From Erythrobacter crassostreae (lineage in GTDB: Bacteria; Pseudomonadota; Alphaproteobacteria; Sphingomonadales; Sphingomonadaceae), in assembly GCF_019204045.1 (NCBI RefSeq), contig NZ_JAGSPC010000001.1, positions 1,736,001 to 1,800,000 of the forward strand: a stretch of DNA of 64,000 nt, given 5' to 3'. Positions 35,874-43,635 of this stretch are shown in pieces. Both the position numbers and the translations under genes were made by a program. The notes under the pieces are model-generated. The model worked only from the letters and a program-made list of their open reading frames with translations. It was not told where the DNA came from and did not search any database. Every line of letters starts with the position of its first letter. Position 1 is the first letter of the stretch.

Positions 35874-38285
35874 ATGACTCAGCAATTTCCCATCCTTCCC
35901 CTGCGCGACATCGTAGTTTTTCCAGGGATGGTCGTCCCGCTCTTTGTCGGGAGAGACAAATCCGTTGCGGCACTTGAAGCGGCGATGGAGGCAAGCAAGG
36001 ACATCTTCCTGCTCGCGCAGCTTGATCCGGGCTGTGATGATCCGGAAGGCGATGATCTGTATGACGTCGGCGTTGTCGCTCAGGTGCTTCAAATGCTGAA
36101 GCTGCCCGATGGCACCGTTCGTGTGATGGTGGAGGGCACGCACCGCGCGAAACTGGCCAGCATGCGGGCCGAAGGCGACTATGTGCTGGCCGAGGTTGAA
36201 CTGCTTGAGCCGGAAACCGTGGCTGGCAGCGAAGTCACAGCGCTTATGCGGCAGGTTTCCGAGCAATTCGGTGAGTATGCCAAACTCAATAAAAAAATGG
36301 GCGACGACACCACAATTGAAATTGGCGAAGTCGATGATGCCGGACAGCTGGGCGATACAATTGCGGCCGCTATCAATGCCAAGGTTTCAGACAAGCAATC
36401 GCTTTTGACAGAAGCAAATCCGCTCAAACGGTTGGAACTGGTGATGGCTTTCATGGAAGGCGAGCTGTCGGTTCTTCAGGTTGAGCGGAAAATCCGTGGC
36501 CGCGTGAAGCGCCAGATGGAGAAGACCCAACGCGAATATTATCTCAATGAGCAGCTTAAAGCGATCCAGAGTGAGCTTGGCGGTAGCGAAGGCGAAGAAG
36601 GCGACGAGATCACCGAGCTGACCGAGAAGATTGAGAAGACCAAACTTTCGAAGGAAGCCAAGGCAAAGGCCGGTGCCGAGCTCAAAAAGCTTAAAGGTAT
36701 GCAGCCGATGAGCGCGGAAGCGACCGTCGTACGCAATTATCTGGACGTTCTGCTCGCTCTGCCGTGGGGCAAGAAATCTAAAGTCAAAAAAGACATCGGC
36801 AAGGCTCAGGAAGTCCTCGATGCCGACCATTACGGGCTTGAAAAAGTCAAAGACCGGATCATCGAATATCTCGCGGTGCAAGCGCGAACCAACAAGCTGA
36901 AGGGTCCGATCCTGTGCTTGGTTGGCCCTCCCGGTGTGGGCAAGACCTCGCTCGGCAAAAGCATCGCCAAGGCAACTGGCCGCGAATTTGTCCGTCAGTC
37001 ACTGGGCGGCGTGCGTGATGAAGCGGAAATCCGTGGCCACCGCCGGACCTACATTGGTTCGATGCCGGGTAAGATCGTCAACAATCTGAAGAAGGCCGGA
37101 ACCAGCAATCCGCTGTTCCTGCTCGACGAGATCGACAAGCTTGGTCAGGATTTCCGCGGCGATCCAGCGTCGGCGCTGCTCGAAGTGCTTGATCCCGAAC
37201 AGAATGATAAGTTTCAGGATCACTTCCTTGAGCTTGACCTGAACCTTTCGGACATCATGTTTGTCACGACTGCGAACAGCCTCGACCTTCCTCAGCCGTT
37301 GCTCGACCGGATGGAGATCATCCGTCTTGAAGGGTATACAGAGGACGAGAAGGTTGAAATCGCCAAGCGTCACCTGATCGATAAGCAGGTCGAACAGCAC
37401 GGACTTAAACCAGACGAATTTGAGCTTACCGAAGACGGTTTGCGCGACCTGATCCGGTACTACACGCGTGAGGCCGGTGTTCGCACGCTGGAACGCGAAA
37501 TTGCGCGTCTGGCGCGTAAGAGCCTTCGCAAAATTCTTGAAAAAGAAGCGACCAGCATCGTCATCACACCGGACAATCTCGGCGACTTCGCTGGCGTGCG
37601 CAAATTCAAGCATGGAATGAGCGAAGACGAAGCGCAGGTTGGCGCGGTTACAGGACTTGCCTGGACCTCCGTTGGCGGTGAATTGCTTACAATCGAGAGT
37701 GTGACGACGCCGGGCAAGGGCGAGGTCAAAACAACAGGTAAGCTGGGCGAGGTGATGAACGAATCCGTCGCCGCAGCATTCAGTTTTGTTAAAGCCCGCG
37801 CGCCAGCATACGGGATCAAACCGTCACTGTTCCAGCGCAAGAATGTCCATATCCACTTGCCCGAAGGCGCAGTTCCGAAAGACGGCCCAAGTGCCGGCGT
37901 CGGAATGGTTACCTCAATCGTTTCCACGCTGACGGGCACTCCGGTCCGTCCTGACATTGCCATGACTGGCGAGGTTACTTTGCGGGGCCGGGTCCTGCCG
38001 ATTGGCGGGCTTAAAGAGAAACTGCTCGCTGCTCTGCGCGGAGGGATCACGACGGTCCTGATTCCAGAAGAGAACGTGAAGGATCTGGTGGAAATTCCTG
38101 ACAAAGTGAAAGACGGATTGGAAATCATTCCGGTTAGCCATGTCGACACCGTTCTGGAGCATGCTTTGACTGATATGCCGGAACCGATTGAGTGGACCGA
38201 AGCGGATGATTTGGCTTCTCAACCCGGAAACCAATCATCCGGTTCTGGCACGGCTGGCGGTTCGGACGTGCCAACCGCGCATTGA
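35874..38285 (+). CDS. lon: ATP-dependent protease Lon (La)
   Basis: 803 residues. The N-terminal substrate-binding LAN domain starts FPILPLRDIVVFPGMVVPLFVGR. The AAA+ module has Walker A GPPGVGKTSLGKSIA and Walker B LFLLDEIDKL. The C-terminal Ser-Lys protease domain has the catalytic Ser in PKDGPSAGVGMVT and Lys in GGLKEKLLAALRGG. It degrades misfolded and regulatory proteins in the cytoplasm. A hydrophilic Ser/Gly tail ends the protein. The HU gene lies about 280 bp downstream. Confidence 0.98.
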   Translation: MTQQFPILPLRDIVVFPGMVVPLFVGRDKSVAALEAAMEASKDIFLLAQLDPGCDDPEGDDLYDVGVVAQVLQMLKLPDGTVRVMVEGTHRAKLASMRAEGDYVLAEVELLEPETVAGSEVTALMRQVSEQFGEYAKLNKKMGDDTTIEIGEVDDAGQLGDTIAAAINAKVSDKQSLLTEANPLKRLELVMAFMEGELSVLQVERKIRGRVKRQMEKTQREYYLNEQLKAIQSELGGSEGEEGDEITELTEKIEKTKLSKEAKAKAGAELKKLKGMQPMSAEATVVRNYLDVLLALPWGKKSKVKKDIGKAQEVLDADHYGLEKVKDRIIEYLAVQARTNKLKGPILCLVGPPGVGKTSLGKSIAKATGREFVRQSLGGVRDEAEIRGHRRTYIGSMPGKIVNNLKKAGTSNPLFLLDEIDKLGQDFRGDPASALLEVLDPEQNDKFQDHFLELDLNLSDIMFVTTANSLDLPQPLLDRMEIIRLEGYTEDEKVEIAKRHLIDKQVEQHGLKPDEFELTEDGLRDLIRYYTREAGVRTLEREIARLARKSLRKILEKEATSIVITPDNLGDFAGVRKFKHGMSEDEAQVGAVTGLAWTSVGGELLTIESVTTPGKGEVKTTGKLGEVMNESVAAAFSFVKARAPAYGIKPSLFQRKNVHIHLPEGAVPKDGPSAGVGMVTSIVSTLTGTPVRPDIAMTGEVTLRGRVLPIGGLKEKLLAALRGGITTVLIPEENVKDLVEIPDKVKDGLEIIPVSHVDTVLEHALTDMPEPIEWTEADDLASQPGNQSSGSGTAGGSDVPTAH

Positions 38286-38563
38286 TGCGCTAGGGAACCG
38301 CTCAGCATGCCGCGAATCGCAGCCGGGTCGCACCAGCTCACCACAAGCGGCGTGCATTGCTGAATGGGAGTTGCGAGTGTGCAGGCCTCGGTCTGTCGCA
38401 TATCTTAAGCTTGAATGTAAAATCGGCGGTTTTGCGTGCGATTTGGCTTTGACAGCCTCCCGAAACAGGCTCAGTTTGCGAGCTTTACGACAGACGATGC
38501 ATCGCAATCGTCACGCCGCGAAGTTTGAAGACTATGGAATTTTGAAGACAGGGGGTTCCCAAG

Positions 38564-38836
38564 ATGAACAAAAATGATCTGATCAGCACAGTCGCCGAGA
38601 CAAGCGGTCTTTCAAAAAATGATGCAGCCGGTGCCGTTGAAGGTGTGTTCGATGCGATCACAAAGGCTTTGTCGAAAGGTGATGAAGTCCGTCTCGTTGG
38701 TTTTGGGACTTTTTCGGTCGCGCGCCGCAAGGCATCGACTGGTCGAAACCCGCGCACTGGTGAACCGATGGAAATCAAAGCATCGAACCAGCCCAAGTTT
38801 AAAGCAGGCAAGGGCCTGAAAGACGCGGTGAATTAG
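38564..38836 (+). CDS. DNA-binding protein HU
   Basis: 90 residues, exact family length. It begins MNKNDLISTVAETSGLSKNDA and has the DNA-contacting arm with VGFGTFSVARRKASTGRNPRTGEPMEI. It bends and compacts DNA as a dimer. The order lon-HU is conserved in many proteobacteria. It is monocistronic, with a strong terminator about 50 bp downstream. Confidence 0.97.
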   Translation: MNKNDLISTVAETSGLSKNDAAGAVEGVFDAITKALSKGDEVRLVGFGTFSVARRKASTGRNPRTGEPMEIKASNQPKFKAGKGLKDAVN

Positions 38837-38886
38837 GATCGCGGCATAGCCCTCGCGCGGGTAGGCGCAGGGCTGATAGCAAAACA

Positions 38887-38925
38887 AAAGCCCCGCCGGA
38901 CTTTCGTCTGGTGGGGCTTTGTTTG
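38887..38925 (+). terminator. Rho-independent terminator after the HU gene
   Basis: AAAGCCCCGCCGGAC, loop TTTC, then GTCTGGTGGGGCTTT forms a stem of about 15 pairs at 38887-38920 with G-T wobbles, followed by GTTTGTT. The reverse strand also ends in a T-rich tract, so it may serve the minus-strand lipoprotein gene as well. Confidence 0.88.
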
Positions 38926-38943
38926 TTCAGGCTTGGCCAGCGG

Positions 38944-39831
38944 TTACTGGCCGATAGCGATGAGCGCCGTTGGGCCTGCATTTGTCCGCGCTGTGATGTC
39001 CCATGTGAGGGCCTCACCGGTCGGAGTGGGTGATGGGCCTTCGTCTGTATTATTAGCGCGAATGTTCATTTGACCCTTGGTGACGATTGTAAATGTGCCC
39101 TCAAGTTGCGGAATATCAGGCATCGCATCAGCCTTGTCATCTTTGCTTTCATTCAGCACCGCAAGACCGGCCATTCCTGTCATTCCACCCATCATTGCCC
39201 CGAATGGGTTATCTTCGTTCTGAGCGGCAAAACCGGGTGCGTTCACCCGGACAACGCCTTCATCGCGGACTATGATCTGAACAAAGGGATTGGAAGGCGG
39301 CATGCCTTCGATGATTGGGAACATGAAATCGTGGCCTAAAGTTCCGGTGACGGAATAAGTCACATCGAACACACCGTCGCCTTTGATATCGACGCGCTCC
39401 CAGCCATTCTGACGCAGCAATGTTTGCCGCAATCCTTCGGCGGCTTCGGGGTCGGTCGGATCGATGTCACCCATGATCGCGGCCATTTGTTCGCCTTCGC
39501 GTTTGGCTTCGATTGCACGCATTTCTGCGCCCATTTCCCAATTCGCGCGTTGATCATCAATTTCGATTTGAGTGCATTCGCGGTCTTCGCCGGTATCCTC
39601 GTCAAAACACATCGCTTCGAACTTGGCGTCTTCCTCCGCAGCCATTTTTGCAAGCTGCGACAGGCCGAGGAAGAACACTTCCCCTTCATAGGTGAAGGTG
39701 AATTCATTCTCGTCCGTCAAAACGAGTTCGGAGGTGAATTTTCCTGGGGTGATAAAGCATCCCGAAAGCAGCAGCGAAAGCCCAGCGAGCAAGCTTGCGG
39801 CGCACATGCGAAGTGAAGTTGGTTTTGTCAT
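38944..39831 (-). CDS. Uncharacterised lipoprotein
   Basis: 295 residues with a lipoprotein signal (ASLLAGLSLLLSGC). The mature protein is acidic, has two cysteines in an Asp/Glu-rich segment (about 74-86), then beta-rich segments such as GDGVFDVTYSVTGTLGHDFMFP and a Met/Gly-rich patch (FGAMMGGMTGMAGL). The family is not recognised; proteins of this type are seen in Erythrobacter-like genomes. It stands between the HU terminator and rlmB on the same strand as rlmB. Confidence 0.72.
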   Translation of the reverse strand: MTKPTSLRMCAASLLAGLSLLLSGCFITPGKFTSELVLTDENEFTFTYEGEVFFLGLSQLAKMAAEEDAKFEAMCFDEDTGEDRECTQIEIDDQRANWEMGAEMRAIEAKREGEQMAAIMGDIDPTDPEAAEGLRQTLLRQNGWERVDIKGDGVFDVTYSVTGTLGHDFMFPIIEGMPPSNPFVQIIVRDEGVVRVNAPGFAAQNEDNPFGAMMGGMTGMAGLAVLNESKDDKADAMPDIPQLEGTFTIVTKGQMNIRANNTDEGPSPTPTGEALTWDITARTNAGPTALIAIGQ

Positions 39832-39854
39832 TTGTCCATCCTCCCAGTTGGAAG

Positions 39855-40646
39855 TTACGATCTGGTTGCCACGGCATACAATGAAACTGCCGCCGCGTTT
39901 GAGACATTGAGGCTTTCGATTGCTGAAGAGATCGGCAGTTTCGCGAGAGCATCGCAGTGTTGCTCGATATTGTGCCGCATCCCTTCGCCTTCTGCGCCAA
40001 GTACAATGGCAACGGGGCCTTCGGGAAGGGCTTCCGCAAGGGTCGCATCGGCTGCTCCTGTCATTCCGATACGCCAGTAACCCGCATCGGCAAGCTCATC
40101 CAGCGCGCGAGACAGGTTCACGACGCGAATCCATGGAACAGTTTCAAGAGCACCGGATGCCGACTTTGCGAGAACGCCGCTTTCGGGCGGGGCATGGCGG
40201 TCCTGTGTAACAATACACGCAGCGTTGAATGCCGCCGCCGATCGCAGGATTGCGCCAACATTGTGCGGGTCGGTGACTTGATCGAGCACCACAACCGGGC
40301 GTGTTTTGTCGCCAGTGGCGACATCATCCAGAAACGTTCCGTCGAGCGCTTCGCATTCCAGCACGAGCCCCTGGTGCGGTGCGTCCTTAGCCACAAGTCG
40401 GCCGAGATCGGCGACCTCGGCATACTCGACCGGAAAATCTTCGGGCAGATCCCCGTCGAGCGATTCAATAGCCTCTCGCGTAGCCCACAATTTGCGGTGC
40501 TGGCGTGCGGGGTTTTTGAGCGCGGCCTCGACCGGATGGCGACCCCATAGGCGCACATGGCCCGATGTGGCGCGGCCCGAACCGCGTCCACCCTTCATTC
40601 GACCTGCGCGCCCTCTTAGCGCACGTTTGCGGTCACCCTTGGCCAT
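39855..40646 (-). CDS. rlmB: 23S rRNA (guanosine-2'-O-)-methyltransferase, SpoU/TrmH family (RlmB)
   Basis: 263 residues. A basic Gly-rich N-terminus precedes a substrate-binding domain (LWGRHPVEAALKNPARQHRKLWAT). The SPOUT knot has motif 1 VVLDQVTDPHNVGAILRSAAAF, motif 2 IVLGAEGEGMR, and motif 3 LPISSAIESLNVSNAAAVSLY. It methylates G2251 of 23S rRNA in E. coli. It is divergent from tRNA-Tyr. Confidence 0.93.
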   Translation of the reverse strand: MAKGDRKRALRGRAGRMKGGRGSGRATSGHVRLWGRHPVEAALKNPARQHRKLWATREAIESLDGDLPEDFPVEYAEVADLGRLVAKDAPHQGLVLECEALDGTFLDDVATGDKTRPVVVLDQVTDPHNVGAILRSAAAFNAACIVTQDRHAPPESGVLAKSASGALETVPWIRVVNLSRALDELADAGYWRIGMTGAADATLAEALPEGPVAIVLGAEGEGMRHNIEQHCDALAKLPISSAIESLNVSNAAAVSLYAVATRS

Positions 40647-40807
40647 AATTGCTCCTGCAAATCCATTTCATGCGCCTCCCCTGCCAGCAGCCCCATTGAC
40701 AGGCAAGCGCCGCTTCGCCAAAGGGGCGCCTCTCGGCAGCGCATAGCCAGTATCGGAGATGCGCAATTCCCGGCAAAGCAGCGATATATTCCTGCATGGC
40801 ATGGTGT

Positions 40808-40893
40808 GGACAGGTGGCCGAGTGGTTAAAGGCAGCAGACTGTAAATCTGCCCGCGCAAGCGTACATAGGTTCGAATCCTATCCTGTCCACCA
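40808..40893 (+). tRNA. tRNA-Tyr(GTA)
   Basis: 86 nt including encoded CCA. The acceptor GGACAGG pairs with CCTGTCC, the anticodon arm GCAGA-CTGTAAA-TCTGC gives GTA, and a long type II variable arm (CCCGCGCAAGCGT region) is typical of tyrosine tRNA. The T arm is ATAGG-TTCGAAT-CCTAT. Its 3' end is duplicated at 43492-43511, marking it as an integration site. Confidence 0.97.
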
Positions 40894-40898
40894 CCGCC
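40879..40898. repeat. attL-like core at the 3' end of tRNA-Tyr
   Basis: CTATCCTGTCCACCACCGCC covers the last 15 nt of tRNA-Tyr (including CCA) plus 5 bp beyond it. It is repeated exactly at 43492-43511, as expected when an element integrates into a tRNA 3' end and restores it. Confidence 0.85.
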
Positions 40899-41237
40899 CT
40901 ATTTAAGTCACTGTTTTTACAGTAAAAAATGGGGTTGGACATCACGCCGTTTTCTAAACACCTATATTTTGGCCAAAAGGTTGGACAAAAATTGTCGTCA
41001 ACCATGAGCATTCTTGTAATCGGCGCTGTTCATCTGAATCGCCTAAGTGCTTGAAATTAGATTCTTCTTTCTTCTTGATTTACAAGGCTTTTCTTGCGAT
41101 TCTTCCCTCAGGCGGGAAACGCTGGAGTAACTTTTTAGCTATCGCTCCAAGAAGTGCTAGCAAACCGACAGGACGGCCAGCCATGCAGTGCTGACCTACC
41201 AGCCAGTCGGTCTAATGAAAGCCAGGGCCCGCCTACT
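40894..41237. other. 344-bp non-coding left end of the mini-island
   Basis: A+T-rich and without a supportable gene on either strand. It contains a small palindrome followed by A-rich sequence (ACTGTTTTTACAGT near 40906-40919), which might terminate tRNA-Tyr transcription, and GGTTGGACA repeats at 40933 and 40979. Confidence 0.55.
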
Positions 41238-42062
41238 TTAAAACTCGTAGCCGTAGAATTCTAAGATTTGCCGGTGCCCCTCCGGTATTTTCGCTTGGTG
41301 CTGCAATGGGAAAACGGTCAAGCCGACGTTTCGTGCAATCCCGTGTCTTTTGGTCACGATCTGGTTCAACGCTTTAGCAGGTTCTGGGTCGAAAGACGGT
41401 GAACTGGCATTAGCTGCTTGGTAAAATGCTGATGCTACGACGTCGGCGCATTGAAGGCCTGCAAGCTTCTCGGCCTTTTCAGTTTCCCAGTGCTTTCGGT
41501 TCAATAGAATGTGATTGAGGCCGGGACCTTTCAGAAACAGCGTATCAGTTCGGCTTTGCATTTCGAGCCTATCAACATACGAGAAAAAATGATCCCAGTC
41601 ATGGCCCCGTTCTGCAAATACTACCTTCATAGGTGCAAGGCTCTTTCCTTCGCGCAGCGCCAAATGCTCTACCCACGCCGTAACCCTCTCCAGCAATAGT
41701 CGAAGGCACCAATTGTAGAAGGTGCCACCTTTGACCATTTTTTGTATTTTGGGGTTTACGTATTCTCTCATATTGGTCTTGTGGCTTGCTACAGTGAAAG
41801 TCCGGCAGCGGTTAGAGGCGAGAGTTTCGCAAACCTTTGCGCGCCGCTCATGAGCGATTTTGTGAAAATGGAGTGAGCCAGATTGCGTCGAATTTGCGGC
41901 ATTTCTGCATTCTTTCACCCAGCCAACAACGTCTTTTTCGCGACATGAGCGCACAACAAATGCAGAAACGCAAAGCCATTCATGTCTAGATCCGACGTGC
42001 TTTAGACCATCCCTAACTCCAGGGTCGCCCGCTTCGTCAATAAAAACCGTTACATCAGTCAC
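41238..42062 (-). CDS. DUF3800 domain protein
   Basis: 274 residues. The N-terminal VTVFIDEAGDPG (an acidic Asp/Glu pair), the histidine in SLHFHKIAH, VVFAERGHDW and LQCADVVASAFYQ match DUF3800. The family has an RNase H-like appearance with conserved acidic residues and is frequent in genomic islands and phages. The acidic set suggests a nuclease, which is inference; the function is not established. It has its own transcript on the minus strand of the mini-island, separated from the TA-like operon by that operon's terminator. Confidence 0.85.
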   Translation of the reverse strand: MTDVTVFIDEAGDPGVRDGLKHVGSRHEWLCVSAFVVRSCREKDVVGWVKECRNAANSTQSGSLHFHKIAHERRAKVCETLASNRCRTFTVASHKTNMREYVNPKIQKMVKGGTFYNWCLRLLLERVTAWVEHLALREGKSLAPMKVVFAERGHDWDHFFSYVDRLEMQSRTDTLFLKGPGLNHILLNRKHWETEKAEKLAGLQCADVVASAFYQAANASSPSFDPEPAKALNQIVTKRHGIARNVGLTVFPLQHQAKIPEGHRQILEFYGYEF

Positions 42063-42223
42063 TTGGTCATAATGACCGCAAGTATTGTCGTTGTCGAATC
42101 TGGAAATATCTTAGTCAAAAGGTTGGGCCCGCAGGCTGTGCTTCGACGTTGGACAGTGGGTGACTGTCACTCAAAATTTCTAGAATGAGTCGTTGGGTCT
42201 GTGACAATTTTCGGCGGGCGCTG

Positions 42224-42257
42224 CAAAAAATAGGGGGCCACGTTTGTGGCCCCCTAT
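42224..42257 (-). terminator. Strong rho-independent terminator of the TA-like operon
   Basis: On the minus strand a perfect 12-bp stem (ATAGGGGGCCAC/GTGGCCCCCTAT, loop of 4) is followed by TTTTTT. It ends the transcript 8 bp after the small third gene. Confidence 0.93.
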
Positions 42258-42264
42258 TGATCAG

Positions 42265-42417
42265 TCATCTTTTGCGTTGTCCTCGGGTTTGGTCTTGGCT
42301 CAATGCTGAAGCCGCCAGTCGGTTGACCTGCGCCCGTGTTGGCTTCGTCCGCCCAGCAAGCACATTTGATGCTAACGTGGATACTGAAGGGGACGTTTGC
42401 TTTCCAACTTTACTCAT
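42265..42417 (-). CDS. Small 50-residue protein, third gene of the TA-like operon
   Basis: The minus strand has an ATG at 42417 preceded by AAGGA 8 nt upstream. It reads 50 codons to TGA, giving a basic peptide that starts MSKVGKQTSPSVSTLASNVL and ends RLAASALSQDQTRGQRKR. It resembles a widespread group of tiny proteins with an AxxALSQ tail that often sit beside XRE/TA genes; none has an assigned function. It lies 58 bp after the HTH gene and just before the terminator, so it is probably transcribed with them. The family link is from memory of the pattern only. Confidence 0.7.
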   Translation of the reverse strand: MSKVGKQTSPSVSTLASNVLAGRTKPTRAQVNRLAASALSQDQTRGQRKR

Positions 42418-42475
42418 GGTGTATTTCCTTGGCTGGCCTGACTATCGTTTCGTCAGACCTTCGACGGCGGGGAGC

Positions 42476-42979
42476 TTACGCCCTCCGCCGATCTCGCCAT
42501 TGATCGTTAACCAGATCGAGCATCACCCTGTGTGGCGTAAGATCGTCCATATCGTCGATCTGTTTACACAGGTTGAGGAAATCTTCCCCGTTGTTTGGTC
42601 CCATGTGGTTCCAGAGGAAAAAAGCTCTGATACAGCGGTCAGCTGGACCATTGATTTTACTCTGTCCTTTTTCCCAACGCGCCACTTGTTGGGGGCTTTG
42701 TCCAATATAGCGGCCCAGTTCAGATTGAGTCATATCCATGCTTTTGCGGAGGAACAAAAGTTCTTCCGGAGCAAGAAATTTTCGGTTCTGTGCAAGGTGC
42801 AAACCAATTGCCCGATGCAGTCCTTCGGTATCGTGTACCGAAACATATTCTTCGCCATCACGGATTTCACATTCGAACCCGCTTTGAAGAAATATGCCCT
42901 GTAAACCGCACTCCTTATACTCATACGGCTCGGAGCACGGAGTGCCTTCCGTGCGCGTAAAGTGCGTTTGAATGTTCAT
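42476..42979 (-). CDS. MqsA-like XRE antitoxin
   Basis: 167 residues. The N-terminal half (YKECGLQGIFLQSGFECEI, then VSVHDTEGLHRAIGLHL) matches the middle part of MqsA/YgiT-type antitoxins but lacks the zinc-finger Cys pairs. The C-terminal HTH is clear: LFLRKSMDMTQSELGRYIGQSPQQVARWEKG. It would neutralise the upstream DUF4258 protein and bind the operon's operator. The ATG at 42979 overlaps the DUF4258 stop (ATGA), as is usual for co-translated toxin-antitoxin pairs. Confidence 0.82.
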   Translation of the reverse strand: MNIQTHFTRTEGTPCSEPYEYKECGLQGIFLQSGFECEIRDGEEYVSVHDTEGLHRAIGLHLAQNRKFLAPEELLFLRKSMDMTQSELGRYIGQSPQQVARWEKGQSKINGPADRCIRAFFLWNHMGPNNGEDFLNLCKQIDDMDDLTPHRVMLDLVNDQWRDRRRA

Positions 42980-43311
42980 AAGTCTTCCCATTCGACAGTT
43001 TTAACAAAGATCGATGTTCCATTCGATACGATGGTCACGACCCCAATTTCACGGCTTCCTTTCACTTTTCCAGTAATTTTGCATTTCCATTCTCCTACTT
43101 TGTCGCCTGGAACAATGACACCATCGACATGTCCCTTCTTAAGCACACGCACCGCATCGAGCCGAGTTATCCCGCGCTCATGCATCCGCCTCTTCGAGTG
43201 AGGGCCGAAAAAGACCTTGTGATCCTTCTCCGCAATAGCTCGAATGGTCTGCTGAATTCGCTCCGCAGAGGGTTTGAAGTCAACGACAGTTTTTGCGGTT
43301 GCTTGTCTCAT
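42976..43311 (-). CDS. DUF4258 family protein, probable toxin
   Basis: 111 residues. The DUF4258 core is visible: FFGPHSKRRMHERGITRLDAVRVLKKGHVDG, followed by beta strands WKCKITGKVKGSREIGVVTIVS and a short end. The family is related in sequence style to MqsR/RelE-fold RNA-targeting toxins, so mRNA cleavage is a reasonable guess but unproven here. It is first in the operon and overlaps the HTH gene by 4 bp. A palindrome lies directly before its ATG. Confidence 0.82.
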   Translation of the reverse strand: MRQATAKTVVDFKPSAERIQQTIRAIAEKDHKVFFGPHSKRRMHERGITRLDAVRVLKKGHVDGVIVPGDKVGEWKCKITGKVKGSREIGVVTIVSNGTSIFVKTVEWEDL

Positions 43312-43313
43312 GC

Positions 43314-43332
43314 ACCTATCAATATGATAGGT
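43314..43332 (-). promoter_or_regulatory. Palindromic operator of the TA-like operon
   Basis: ACCTATC-AATAT-GATAGGT is a perfect 7-bp inverted repeat ending 2 bp before the DUF4258 start codon. The half-site spacing suits an HTH dimer, so autoregulation by the MqsA-like protein is likely. It overlaps the ribosome binding site region, so binding could also affect translation. Confidence 0.7.
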
Positions 43333-43635
43333 AAGGGCTAAATGTCAACAAGTGATTAGCATCCCGGCTTTGACCTGCACCAAAGGTTCCGACGGGTTGG
43401 ACATCGGAAGGTGGGACGCCGCAGGCTGCTGTGGGTTCCTGCGGTTGGTTGGACATCGGCAAGCGTCTGAAAGATATGAGTTGCTCTAAATCTATCCTGT
43501 CCACCACCGCCGCCTCTACCAATAGATAGACGACTGGCGTCACATGTCATGTGCGAAGGCGTGCCGCGCACACTTGCGAGCGCACGATGTGAGGCCTATT
43601 GCCCGCATCCCCAGAAGAATTGAGGCGCACGAAGC
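43333..43635. other. Non-coding right end of the mini-island and ketosynthase upstream region
   Basis: No gene is supportable. It holds the TA operon promoter, GGTTGGACATCGG direct repeats at 43395 and 43447, the attR-like repeat at 43492-43511, and the promoter region of the ketosynthase gene after it. Confidence 0.6.
43492..43511. repeat. attR-like copy of the tRNA-Tyr 3' end
   Basis: Exact 20-bp copy of 40879-40898, with no tRNA body upstream of it. It marks the right boundary of the mini-island; chromosomal-type sequence and a housekeeping-like gene resume immediately after. Confidence 0.85.

Larger units (their letters stand above)
40894..43511. mobile_element. tRNA-Tyr-associated integrase-less mini-island (about 2.6 kb)
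   Basis: The segment between the two 20-bp repeats is visibly more A+T rich than the flanks. It encodes only accessory-type genes: a DUF3800 protein, a DUF4258/MqsA-like pair and a small third gene. Copies of GGTTGGACA lie just inside both ends (40933, 40979, 43395, 43447), placed like recombinase arm sites. No integrase, transposase or relaxase gene is present, so it is either a deletion remnant or moved in trans. Confidence 0.75.

Noticed and set aside
40906..40925. Small palindrome plus A-tract after tRNA-Tyr as a terminator
   Set aside because: The stem is only 5 bp of mixed A+T and the tract after it is A, not T, on the tRNA strand; mentioned only as a possibility.
42185..42904. A 239-codon plus-strand open frame inside the mini-island
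   Set aside because: It runs through the minus-strand terminator, the small third gene and the HTH gene; its translation has no family resemblance and no ribosome site.
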